64,000 nt of DNA from positions 1 to 64,000 of the forward strand of contig NBIV01000019.1 in the NCBI GenBank assembly GCA_003194525.1, given 5' to 3'. Positions 22,701 through 32,480 of the stretch are shown here, piece after piece. The number at the start of each line of letters is the position of its first letter. Positions within the stretch are counted from its first letter, which is position 1. The position numbers were made by a program, and so were the translations under genes. Origin of the DNA: Gracilariopsis chorda. Taxonomy: Eukaryota; Rhodophyta; Florideophyceae; Gracilariales; Gracilariaceae. The notes below the pieces were generated by a model, which worked only from the letters and a program-made list of their open reading frames with translations, was not told where the DNA came from and searched no databases.

Positions 22701-23099
22701 TACGCAGGATATCTTCCTTCGCAGTTCGCGCGTACGGTATGATATCTAACTTCATACGAGCCGCGGGGGATATGATACAAATGTTGCAGCGAATAAAGGC
22801 ACCTCTTGCAATTCGTGTGCGCAGTGGGCCACGAATAGTACATACTCCGAAGGAAGAGATTTTACGAAGCGCATGTGGCGCCTCTGAAAACCTCTTCCGT
22901 CGCAGATTGGACATACGTAACTGAAGTCGAGTCACGGGACCTCGCGATCATTCATGCGTGGTGCCGCCAGCAAAGAGCATTCGTCAAGTCGTCGTCGCTG
23001 TCGCGCGCTGCCTGGCGGCGGTGCGTTGCCCCGTCAAATACGGAGCGCGCCGTCGAATTCGTACGCCGCCATGGAGCTCGTCGTCGCGTACTCGTCGTC

Positions 23100-24746
23100 A
23101 TGGCTGGTGTTTCCGTGTTAATCGTTGCGGCAGTCGTCGTCGCTGTTCTCCTTTCCAAGGGTGAGGCTTCTTCGGGTTCGGATTCCGACGCTCAGTTCTC
23201 AGACTTTGTCGTGGTTGGCGCTGGAACGGCGGGTTGTGCGCTTGCGGCCAAATTGTGCAGTGCGTTGCCGAATCATCACATCACCTTGCTTGAGCGCGGC
23301 GCGCCTCGGTCCGACGAATCGGAGTTTCTCGTCGAGGCGCCCAGAAATCTTTTCCCGCTGTGGTCGGATCGAAACGTGACGCAGGCGTACCCCAGTGAGC
23401 CGGATGAAGGCATTCAGAATCGTTCCACAACCGTCTTGGCGGGCACTACGGCCGGCGGTTCATCCGCTATAAACGGCATGCAATGGACAGTTCCATTACC
23501 GGGAAGCGTTGAGCAATGGCGTATCAACGGGCTGACCACGCGTTCAGCCTCCTCGTTCTACCAACGTGCATACCAGACCGTCGAGTTTGACGAGCCCAAA
23601 TTCCCGTTACAATACGCTGATGACTACATTCGAGCGGCTGTTCGCGCCGGCTTCCCGCAGAGTACCAATCCGTTCGTCCAGCCCGATCGTGCCGTGTGGC
23701 AGAATCGGCTCGCTATTGATGGCACCTTTCGAAGGAGCGATTCGTGTTCGGCGTATTTGAAACCGGTCATGAATTCGGTCTGTGCTCGTAATTTACAATT
23801 GGTGCTATCGCAAACCGCTTCTCGAATCTTGTTTGAGCGTTCAGGGGAGGATGGCGGTCGACTGAAAGCAGTCGGTGTTCAAACCTTGGATACTTTTTCC
23901 CCGAACATCACACGTTCGTTCTACGCGCGTCGCAACGTCGTTCTTTCCGCAGGGCCTTATGAGTCGGCCCATTTGTTACAACTATCTGGAGTTGGTCCGA
24001 AATCCGTATTGGACGCCGCCAACATTTCGCAAATCTTGGAGCTACCCGTGGGACAAACTTGCGTGTCAAGAGCGTCGGCTTCAGTCGCCTCAAGGTACAC
24101 GGGCGTGCGTGATGAACCGGCCAATAACATGACGTTGGTTAACTCGCAAGCCGAACGCGACCGTTTTGAGACAGGTCGAGGAGGCATCTTGGCCACGCCT
24201 GTGTCCGCGGCGAATGGTCGCGTCGGTGGTGATGGTTACTTTGGTGCTGGTTTCGTTCCATTCTTCCCTGGTCCACGTGAGTTTCGAACACAGTGCTTCC
24301 ATAACGGGCGAACACTCGCTTCTGTCACTACAGTTAGCGATGATCCGTTCGATACCCCGAAGGTCAAGCTGAATTTGCTGGCGAATGATAACGAGGTGGG
24401 ACAACTTGTAAGCTGTTTACAGCAGGTATTGGATATTCACCGTGCACTTCCTCCCGAGTTTAACGCAACTGTTACGGAGCCGGTGGGCGGCGTTGTCACA
24501 GAAGCATATGTTCGCGAAACAGCTAATACTGGGGCGCACTTTGTGGGATGCTGCGCGGTGGATGACGTTGTTGACGGTGACCTGAATGTTTTGAGAGTAG
24601 ATGGGTTGAAAGTTGTGGACGCGTCCGTGATTAGGGAAATGCCTAAATCGGCTGGTCCGGCTGCTTCGGTGTACATGATTGCGGAGTTCATGGCGGAGCG
24701 CATGAGCTCGGAGGTTTTGGCAGAGGAGCGAACAATGCGCTGGTGA
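23100..24746 (+). CDS. GMC (glucose-methanol-choline) oxidoreductase, membrane-anchored or secreted
   Basis: FAD-dependent alcohol or aldehyde oxidoreductase of the GMC family, 548 residues from the ATG at 23100. The frame is open upstream but has no earlier ATG. The N-terminus is a hydrophobic signal or anchor (VLIVAAVVVAVLL, residues 6-18), then the dinucleotide-binding motif VVVGAGTAGCALA (37-49). Next come LAGTTAGGSSAINGM (GMC signature 1 region), LSAGPYESAHLLQLSGVGP (signature 2 region) and a C-terminal LRVDGLKVVDASVI. The first catalytic His survives (H480 in AHFVGCC). The position where relatives carry the second catalytic Asn or His is Gly or Ala (KSAGPAAS, about 516-523), so classical oxidase activity is uncertain; some GMC enzymes act as lyases. 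Six N-x-S/T sites fit an extracytoplasmic location. Substrate cannot be told. Confidence 0.85.
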   Translation: MAGVSVLIVAAVVVAVLLSKGEASSGSDSDAQFSDFVVVGAGTAGCALAAKLCSALPNHHITLLERGAPRSDESEFLVEAPRNLFPLWSDRNVTQAYPSEPDEGIQNRSTTVLAGTTAGGSSAINGMQWTVPLPGSVEQWRINGLTTRSASSFYQRAYQTVEFDEPKFPLQYADDYIRAAVRAGFPQSTNPFVQPDRAVWQNRLAIDGTFRRSDSCSAYLKPVMNSVCARNLQLVLSQTASRILFERSGEDGGRLKAVGVQTLDTFSPNITRSFYARRNVVLSAGPYESAHLLQLSGVGPKSVLDAANISQILELPVGQTCVSRASASVASRYTGVRDEPANNMTLVNSQAERDRFETGRGGILATPVSAANGRVGGDGYFGAGFVPFFPGPREFRTQCFHNGRTLASVTTVSDDPFDTPKVKLNLLANDNEVGQLVSCLQQVLDIHRALPPEFNATVTEPVGGVVTEAYVRETANTGAHFVGCCAVDDVVDGDLNVLRVDGLKVVDASVIREMPKSAGPAASVYMIAEFMAERMSSEVLAEERTMRW

Positions 24747-27172
24747 GCCGCTGCTTGAGTCTACGGTTCGTTGAGTCGTCGTTGAGAATTCTGTCAAGCT
24801 TCTAAAACAGTTGCGCATGTGTCGATTGTTGTTTTGCGTTGTAGATATTCGGGGTCTTCTCCACCCTGGGCCTGATCGTAGGGGCCGCATGCACCCAGCT
24901 GTCAAGCTCCGCGCTTGGATTACTGCGACACATTGCTGACTACACCCGTTCAATCCACAATGTGCAGCATTACTCGAACGCGGAGCTTGGGATTGCATCT
25001 GAGCAGCCGTGCTTCCTTATTCTCCATGTTCCGGCCTTTGCCACAAGCCCGCTTTCCTCTGTTCCTCACCTACGAACGGTACCAAGTTATCTCTCTGCAC
25101 CTGCGCTATCCTACGTTGTCTGAACTTCAGCCAGCAAACAGCCAAATCTAACAGCCAAAATGTGCAGTGATCTTGAGGCTACCGCTAACCCTTGGTGCCG
25201 TTACGAACGGTAAACGGTACGGGGTAGCGGTCGCAATCGCTAACCCTTTGCCTTGGTACCCAAAACTTCAACAACATGTCCCTTTCTTATTACCATGCTG
25301 TACTGTATGTCTGCAGCTTGGCTGCAACCGGAGCTACACACGTGGCACTGAGATGTTGTCTGAAGGCGCCAGTTGTCTTTGTTGCCGTGCACCTTCACGA
25401 TGACATCAAAGACGTGCCAGCCGAGCTCCACGAACAAAATGAGCTGAACAAAAGCTCGACAGCAACCGAGGCAACAATTCACTGCCCCCACCCTGACAAC
25501 GAGAATGCGTTGCACCCGCAAATCTCAAAGACATTTCTCCCATCCAAGAAGGCTCTATTGTGCAGTTTATTTTAAAGTCTGAGTGTTTTGCTTCGCATGT
25601 CTCTGCCATGCTGGTGGTGTTGTGCCATTCTGTGACGGTAGCCGCACATGAAGTCACCTTATTGTTATGCGACAAGGAGCATCCCCGAGGGAAGAAAAGC
25701 CGAGCATGAGCTCCCTGGCGATGTGGCCTCTTCGGGAAAAAGAGGTGAGTGCCTTGCTGGATATTAAGACAAAGCCTAGCACGTGCAAGCTAGCTAGAAT
25801 TGCGAAGATGACGATGATAATTGAGCTCTGAAGGGCAAGGACTCCGTCAGTTTAAAGTGTGACGTTTACAAAGACCTCTTTTTCTGTGCATTTGAATGAC
25901 AGATTGGCAGCAAACCCTTTCCGCGCATGTTTGTAGCTGTCGAATAAATAAGGACTGCAAACTGAAGGCTGACCTTCTACCTTTTATCACTAACACTGCG
26001 CTTAGAATGATCTTTTTTGTCTGAGCTGGCGTGAAAGGAGAGCAAAAAAGCTGTGACAAGCTATGTAGTGGAACAAGTATCTACAATCAAGAGTGGACAA
26101 ATCTTAACTTTACCTTAAGATGTCAGTGACTTATCGTTTATAGTATTCCTTGTCACGTCCGTTTAGGAGTTTGAGAAGGACTATTTCATAAATGGATGCG
26201 TCCTCAATGTTCCGAGGAGTCCGACCCGATCAGTTGCTCTGTAATCATCGTTGACATAGGCTAACCAAAAAGCCTAACGATACCGACGAGAAGTAGGTTC
26301 CCGTCGGAAAGGAATCCAACAAATCAGAAAGTATAATACCGCATGTCCTTCCGTGCTATTGTCGCTTTGCAAAACAGCAGGTGCGAGCCACGCGTTCCCC
26401 CCAGAACCACACCAACCTTTCCCTATTGAAAAGATTGTTGGAGGATGATATAGGTCGGTGATGCGGTGCTGTCTCGATTTGTCGACCAGAAAGAGACTCA
26501 GGCTATCCTTTATACCAAAATATTGACTACTCTAATCTACGTATCTACAAGTTTGCAACTTCTTTTTGTAGCAAAGACGTACGTGTAGGGCCATGGAGAC
26601 AACTTAAAAGCTTTACTACAAGCTTGTGTCTTAGACATGACATTGTTAGCTCCTTCTAGATTGTAGTAAACAAGGGGGAGTGGGCGAGCAAGCACTCGAA
26701 CACGGTGTCACAGTTTTCTGGAAAAAAGCACTCACCTGCTGTGAAATAATACGTTAAAGAAAGGGGCAGCCCGTAGTATAGACTACTAGGACGGCCCAAA
26801 AAGGAGCATTTTCATTTTGAAGAAGATAATGGCGTGGGGGAAGAGACGAGACGCAAACTCCGAGCTCTCTTCCCTGACTTTTGTAGTGAAAGAGGAAGGC
26901 GCTAGTCGTCTTCCTCCACTACAATCTACATGCATGCAACAATGTTGCAGCATTGTACGCGAACCATGTCACCATTCTTAGGGATGGTGAGAAGGCTGGA
27001 CGCTTTCTCAACATCCCCATTATGGTGAGATGGTCCGTTCCTCTTGCAGAACCGCCTGGAAGCTTCTTTGAAACAACTAGAAAGCAACCAGGAACTATAA
27101 CAGACTAGATGATTCTAGAACATTCTATAGAAGAATGGTTTAGAATGCTTTTGATGCTTAATGATAGAAAAC
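24747..27172. other. No confident gene; two hairpins
   Basis: 25178-25265 contains an imperfect palindrome (ACCGCTA...TAGCGGT around CCGTTACGAACGG) and the string CCTTGGTAC, which echoes the hairpin upstream of the GMC gene. 26881-26924 forms a clean hairpin: TTGTAGTG and GAGGAAG pair with CTTCCTC and CACTACAA around an 11-base loop. ORFs at 25240-25575 on both strands overlap and have no motif. Confidence 0.4.
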
Positions 27173-27685
27173 CAGGGGCGTATTTGTGACTACGTTTTTA
27201 GAAGCCTTCGAAGTCAGTACTCATGCCCTTTTTGACGGTATTCAGTCAGATGAAGTCGCATTGTAGTCATCTTTACTTGTTTCGACTCTCTCGTGCTACG
27301 GTACGTACTAAACGTCTAAATCCATCCGCCGCAGGATACAAAAGCCCGCTTTGCGGCATTCTATTGTCCTTAAGCTCTTTGGACACGTACACACGTATAA
27401 GCTCGGTCATTTCCAGAGTACTCGACAGTAAAGACTGGGACTTCTTCCCTTCCAAACGACCGAGGTCACTGAGCGTAACTTGCTCACGAACAGACAAGCG
27501 TACCCAGATTGGCAAAGGCGGCGTGCTTCATCGATGGATCTACGTGTGCAACGTGGGTACAGCCTGTACACGTGTGCATCCAATGTGACTAGTTGACTTT
27601 TTCGCGGGATGTGTAGTCAGTCAGTCATTTCTCAGGGTAATTTAGGAGGTAAAGGGTTAGTCACTCAGTCATATATACGGGCCTC
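27173..27685. mobile_element. Non-autonomous hAT-like element
   Basis: 513 bp. The left end is CAGGGGCGTATTTGTGAC (27173-27190). The right end in reverse is GAGGCCCGTATATATGAC, matching at 13 of 18 positions. An 8-bp direct duplication TAGAAAAC flanks it (27165-27172 and 27686-27693). The 8-bp duplication and CAGGGGCG start are hallmarks of the hAT superfamily. AGTCAGTCA and AGTCACTCAGTC subterminal repeats lie near the right end. The interior has an 80-codon minus-strand ORF (27273-27515) of unknown origin and no transposase, so it would depend on an enzyme made elsewhere. Confidence 0.75.
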
Positions 27686-27693
27686 TAGAAAAC

Positions 27694-28850
27694 ATAAGGT
27701 CTAGAAGACCATATAACATTGTTAGAACACTATATAAGAAAGAGATGCAGACAACATGTGACGAATAATAGACGTCAAGCCGAGTCATCGATATAACTCA
27801 GCACTGCGTTTATTCAAGTCTATCCTAAGCCTCTATACGACACATTCTACATTAGCTCCATCTCATCCCCCTCACCAGTCTAAGCATAGAATTCTGAAGG
27901 GTCATTCACACGGTGCTTACCAACTGAGCCGTGGCCGCTCATGTGCTTGCCCAGGGAACATTGCTGGAGGTGTTCAAGTACTGATAGTGTTTCCGATCTG
28001 CAGCTCGCTGACCCTGCACTGTAGATACTCCACGATACATCGATGTCTCGAATGACCATCTTCCAGAAGACAGTGACACCTGATTCGAGTCCTGGCGAGT
28101 CCATTCCCCACTGCTTATCACATAAATGCATGGATCATAGCAGTAGAACACTACCAAGAAGGATGTGTTCTGGTGTTCACTACAAAGAACCAGCCAGACC
28201 TTTCGTCGCATCACTTCATACGCCTTCGGTGTTACATGTTTCCTGTCTCTGATAGTGTAATATAGTGGCACCATGCGATTGGGTCTGTTAGGGGAATTTA
28301 GCCGTCGAATAGATAATTAGCATTCTACTTTTGGAAAGCGAATACCGTTGCCTTGGAATTAGAGGCACCTGCCCGTAACCACACACACACACATAGTGGC
28401 ACCCACTAAGACATACGACCATTAGATGTGATTGCATTGCAACCCTTTAATTAGTATAAGCACTGAGGTCATTCTGAGAATGACACTCAACGTAGTTGTA
28501 GTCATCGGCCGTTGCACTGCAGCTCTGAGCTGTCGATCATCAGGTAAACATGTTGTACCTACCCGCACGCTTGCACTCTTTTATAGATAGCCTCTATACG
28601 AATCTAGAGGAGAAGGATTCTAACCCTAGCACATTTTGCAAACCGGAAGATCCGAAATAGTCTTTGTACAGAGCAAGTCACAAGTTCCCTCTACAAACGA
28701 ATGAGTAGCGCAGTAACCTCTTGGTAGTTTCAATTGGCTCTTTTATCACACTTGAAGACACTGATATAAACCAATGCCAATATACTTTGTGTACTTCATC
28801 AAACTAGAAACGGGACTCAGCTCTTCATTCTATGAGATTGGCCAAAGCAC
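27694..28850. other. No gene recognised
   Basis: Overlapping minus-strand ORFs at 27880-28274 have no motif. A short CA microsatellite lies near 28380-28394. Confidence 0.35.
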
Positions 28851-29270
28851 TTAGCCTGTGACATCGGGGCATAAGTAGAGGATGTCATCGGCATCCACAT
28901 CTCTGTTACGGTTCAACCGGGGCGGTGTGAACAGAACACATGAATTGGTCATGCTATCGTTTCTTGATCACACGAAAGGCGCTTCCAAAGTGTTCTGCGG
29001 GGCTCCTAGACGAGTCGGAATAACGTTGGGTTTTCATTGAGAGGTTGGTGGGCAACAACCGTCAATAAAAGATGGGTTGATTAGCTGTTGAATTAAAGAA
29101 AAACGTGTTAGAAGAAGTGTTCACGTATCAATCGAAAGCATTCGGAAGCCCACCAGTGTCTTCACAGAACTTGTCACCACCATTTTTGCAAGGATTACAT
29201 TTTGCATCGTTTGTTCAAGGTTGCTCGGAAAATAGAGTTGCCATTGGTATCCATTCCCATGCATATGAAA
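28851..29270 (-). pseudogene. Pseudogene paralogue of the Pro/Ser/Glu repeat protein (C-terminal part)
   Basis: The minus strand reproduces both coding exons of the C-terminal region of the gene at 30153-32480. The upstream block (about 29105-29270) still reads NCFICMGMDTNG, as in the parent NCFICMGIDANN. The downstream block reads VIPTRLGAPQNTLEAPFV, then LFTPPRLNRNRDVDADD and LYLCPDVTG before a TAA at 28851-28853. The parent has VIPTRLGVPQNSLEVSFV and LNLCPDVSAD. One Cys codon has become TGA and other blocks have shifted. No signal peptide or 24-bp repeat is found upstream, so only the C-terminal cysteine domain was duplicated or survived. Confidence 0.75.
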
Positions 29271-30152
29271 CAGTTAGGTACTCTGATAATTGTTTGGAAT
29301 AACGGTCAAGTGTTCTGTGATGTGCAGAATTGCATGACTTGTGGGTGCACTTGTGTTGGTACCCCGCGGTCATCGGTATTAGCTTTGAGGGGGTGGGGTC
29401 TTCATCGTTCGGCAGCCATTAAATAACGTGGTCACCATCGATTTTATCCAGCTCAAGGTTGATGGGAATCGTCTATTCGATCGCTTATGACAAGTGAATG
29501 ACCAATGGAAGAGAGAAAAAGGGGGTGCACTTTTGGGTGAAGTTCATGATTCAAAGCGGTTGTAACAGAACCCATTTACGTCCTCCATTTTTTAAGCTCT
29601 GGCCCCTTTTCGTCTATCTGCAAGATCCTAGTGATCATGAGTATCGAACAAACCGTATCGGATTCGATAGAAGCGCTGAGTATCGGTTGTAACTAAGTAG
29701 AAGAGTTAAAGCAACTTCGGTCCGTGGTGAGACTGAGTACTCTGATCCATCGAGGTTGATGCAATAACGTATGCTACAGCATTTTTGCATTACGTGGGTC
29801 TTGGAAGTGCGGTGAAACGATTATGACGCTCATGTGGCACGGTTGCCCGATTGTAGAAGATTGAGACATGTATGCTAACCACAATTTTTATGGTGTGATG
29901 GGTTTTCGATGATTTGCTACGTCCAGGACACCAGTACACCTAGCCCTACATTATTGTGCTTACCGTTGGTACTCGAAGCCGGTACCATTCGATGGCGGAT
30001 GTTGTCTGAAGATTCAGCTTTAATTCAATGGTTCATTTGTATTATTGGCCACCAAGTCCTTCCACAGCTGAGCAACACCTGCTGCGTAAAAAGTCTAAGG
30101 TTTCTCATGGTGCCGGTAGGCGGTTCCGTATCCGAATTTCTCTACTACGGTT
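29271..30152. other. No gene recognised
   Basis: About 0.9 kb between the pseudogene and its intact relative. No motif on either strand. Confidence 0.35.
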
Positions 30153-32480
30153 TTAATCCGCAGAGACATCGGGGCACAAATTGAGCACGTCGTCCGTGTC
30201 TGGATCGCTATCATCGTTCAAATCCAGGGGTGTGAACAACGCACAGGCATTACTTTCACCATCACTATTTCGAATGTCAGTACATGTGCTACCGCAATTC
30301 CGTGAGCACACGAATGAAACTTCCAGGGAGTTTTGCGGTACACCTAGACGGGTTGGAATTACGGTGTCCTTGCAATTGGATGTTGGTGGACAACTACGTG
30401 GTGGAAAAATTTTGGATTAGTTAGTAAGTGTGGGGGTCGCACAACATAGAGAAGATTTCAGCGTAAGCACTTACCATTGGAAGGCATTAGGAAGGCCGGC
30501 AATTTGGCAGAACCTATTTCCGTTGTTTTCACAGGGATTGCATTCGGCGTCGTTTGTATTCGGATCTGGTTCACAAATCGGCATGTTATTTGCGTCTATT
30601 CCCATGCAAATGAAACAGTTCGGGCACACGCAGGGGGTTGGTGACGGTGAGCTTGACTCTGACGGTGCGGGAGAAGGAGAGTTCGACTCAGACGGGGCGG
30701 GAGAGTTCGACTCAGACGGGGCGGGAGAGTTCGACTCAGACGGGGCGGGAGAGTTCGACTCAGACGGGGCGGGAGAGTTCGACTCAGACGGGGCGGGAGA
30801 GTTCGACTCAGACGGGGCGGGAGAGTTCGACTCAGACGGGGCGGGAGAGTTCGACTCAGACGGGGCGGGAGAGTTCGACTCAGACGGAGCGGGAGAGTTC
30901 GACTCAGACGGAGCGGGAGAGTTCGACTCAGATGGGGCGGGAGAGTTCGACTCAGATGGGGCGGGAGAGTTCGACTCAGACGGAGCGGGAGAGTTCGACT
31001 CAGACGGAGCGGGAGAGTTCGACTCAGACGGGGCGGGAGAGTTCGACTCAGACGGGGCGGGAGAGTTCGACTCAGACGGAGCGGGAGAGTTCGACTCAGA
31101 CGGAGCGGGAGAGTTCGACTCAGACGGAGCGGGAGAGTTCGACTCAGACGGAGCGGGAGAGTTCGACTCAGATGGGGCGGGAGAGTTCGACTCAGACGGG
31201 GCGGGGGAGTTCGACTCAGACGGGGCGGGAGAGTTCGACTCAGACGGGGCGGGAGAGTTCGACTCAGACGGAGCGGGAGAGTTCGACTCAGACGGAGCGG
31301 GAGAGTTCGACTCAGATGGGGCGGGAGAGTTCGACTCAGACGGGGCGGGAGAGTTCGACTCAGACGGGGCGGGAGAGTTCGACTCAGACGGGGCGGGAGA
31401 GTTCGACTCAGACGGGGTGGGAGAGTTCGACTCAGACGGAGCGGGAGAGTTCGACTCAGACGGAGCGGGAGAGTTCGACTCAGATGGGGCGGGAGAGTTC
31501 GACTCAGACGGGGCGGGGGAGTTCGACTCAGACGGGGCGGGAGAGTTCGACTCAGACGGAGCGGGAGAGTTCGACTCAGACGGAGCGGGAGAGTTCGACT
31601 CAGATGGGGCGGGAGAGTTCGACTCAGACGGGGCGGGAGAGTTCGACTCAGACGGGGCGGGAGAGTTCGACTCAGACGGGGCGGGAGAGTTCGATTCAGA
31701 CGTTGCTGGGCTGTTCGACTCAGATGGAGAAGGCGTGCTAGACTCGGACGGGAAGGGTGAGTTCGATACAGACGGTATTGGAGGGCTAGACGCGGAGGGA
31801 CTGGGAGAGCTCGAGATCGACGGGGCTGAAGATTGTTTCGGACAAATGCATTTTCGATTGCATGTGCACATTCGAGGACATGGTGGCTTGACGGCAATGA
31901 CATTGCAGAAGTTCTTTTGTTTCGATCGGGCTTGCCTTTTTCTCCATTTCTTTTGTGAATTTCCGAGTCTACATGAGGGAGCTCCAGCGTAAGCATTCAC
32001 CTTTTTCCATCCACATTTGAGAGATGCGTGAGTGTATACGAAGAAGTTCTTACAACATGGAATGCTTGAAAACAACCTAAGAGGACAGACGAGGGTGAGC
32101 TTTCGCTTCGCCCAAGAAATCTTCTTCCGACATCCGAAGTATCGAGGGAACGGGAAGGGAATCTTCTTCTGCACAATATCAACATGTGCAGCATCGATCT
32201 TGCACCAGTTGAGAGAGTATACAACTCGGATCTTGTTATCTGAAATATCAACGGATACTCTTCCCACCCGTTCCTGTGTTCCGATCACACGAAGCCCGTA
32301 TGAGTTGTGGAAAGGAAAGTAGTCGCATTTTGGAAACGTCAAAAAGTGCGGACGGGAAGGACGCCTTTTATGTCTCGGCGGTGTTCGACCCCACCTCACA
32401 GTGTATTCTGCGGAGCTTGCGACGACCTCCAAACTGAGCAGAAAGAATAAAACAGAGGAAAAGTAGTATGAATACTTCAT
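30153..32480 (-). CDS. Secreted Pro/Ser/Glu tandem-repeat cell-surface protein
   Basis: Two exons, 32480-30475 and 30393-30153, joined over an 81-bp intron; the total is 748 codons plus stop, divisible by three. Layout: signal peptide (YYFSSVLFFLLSLEVVAS, residues 4-21); a Cys-containing N-terminal domain to about residue 215 (CDYF, WCKI, CPLRLFSSIPCCKN, CPRMCTCNRKCIC); about 43 copies of an eight-residue unit SPAPSESN; then a cysteine domain (CVCPNCFICMG, CNPCEN, and in exon 2 CCPPTSNC, VCSRNCGSTC, LCPDVSAD). Pro/Ser/Glu repeats between disulfide domains are typical of extended extracellular-matrix or wall glycoproteins. Matrix location is inference from the signal peptide and composition. 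Long ORFs on the other frames of the repeat are artefacts of its 24-bp period. Confidence 0.8.
30394..30474 (-). other. Intron of the repeat-protein gene
   Basis: 81 bp on the minus strand. It starts GTAAGT (30474-30469), contains a perfect TACTAAC branch site (30426-30420) and ends TAG (30396-30394), with the branch 26 nt before the acceptor. Removal joins the frame exactly (codon TG|T) and links two cysteine-rich segments that are also adjacent in the neighbouring pseudogene. Confidence 0.85.
30679..31710. repeat. 24-bp coding minisatellite, about 43 units
   Basis: Head-to-tail 24-bp units (plus strand GAGTTCGACTCAGACGGGGC plus GGGA) start at 30679; the last, degenerate unit starts at 31687. 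Units differ at a few sites only (GGG/GGA, GAC/GAT, GGA/GGG). The variants recur in blocks, for example two GGA units, one GAT unit, then GGG units, seen at least four times in the second half. This indicates that blocks of five to seven units were amplified together. Confidence 0.9.

Noticed and set aside
22875-23099. 75-residue N-terminal extension of the GMC protein
   Set aside because: It contains no ATG, and the hydrophobic anchor begins exactly at the ATG at 23100.
25240-25575. Opposed ORFs after the GMC gene
   Set aside because: They overlap on both strands, have no motif, and neither has better support than the other.
30679-31710. CRISPR-like array
   Set aside because: Units are contiguous with no spacers and lie in frame within a eukaryotic coding exon.
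30430-31996. Long ORFs on the plus strand and on another minus frame across the repeat array (up to 520 codons)
   Set aside because: A 24-bp period without stops keeps several frames open automatically. Only the minus frame with signal peptide, cysteine domains and intron-linked exon makes biological sense.
32005-32040. Second intron in the repeat-protein gene (GTGAATGCTTACG, similar to the true intron start)
   Set aside because: The nearest acceptor would give an intron of only about 32 bp and the exon is open through it.
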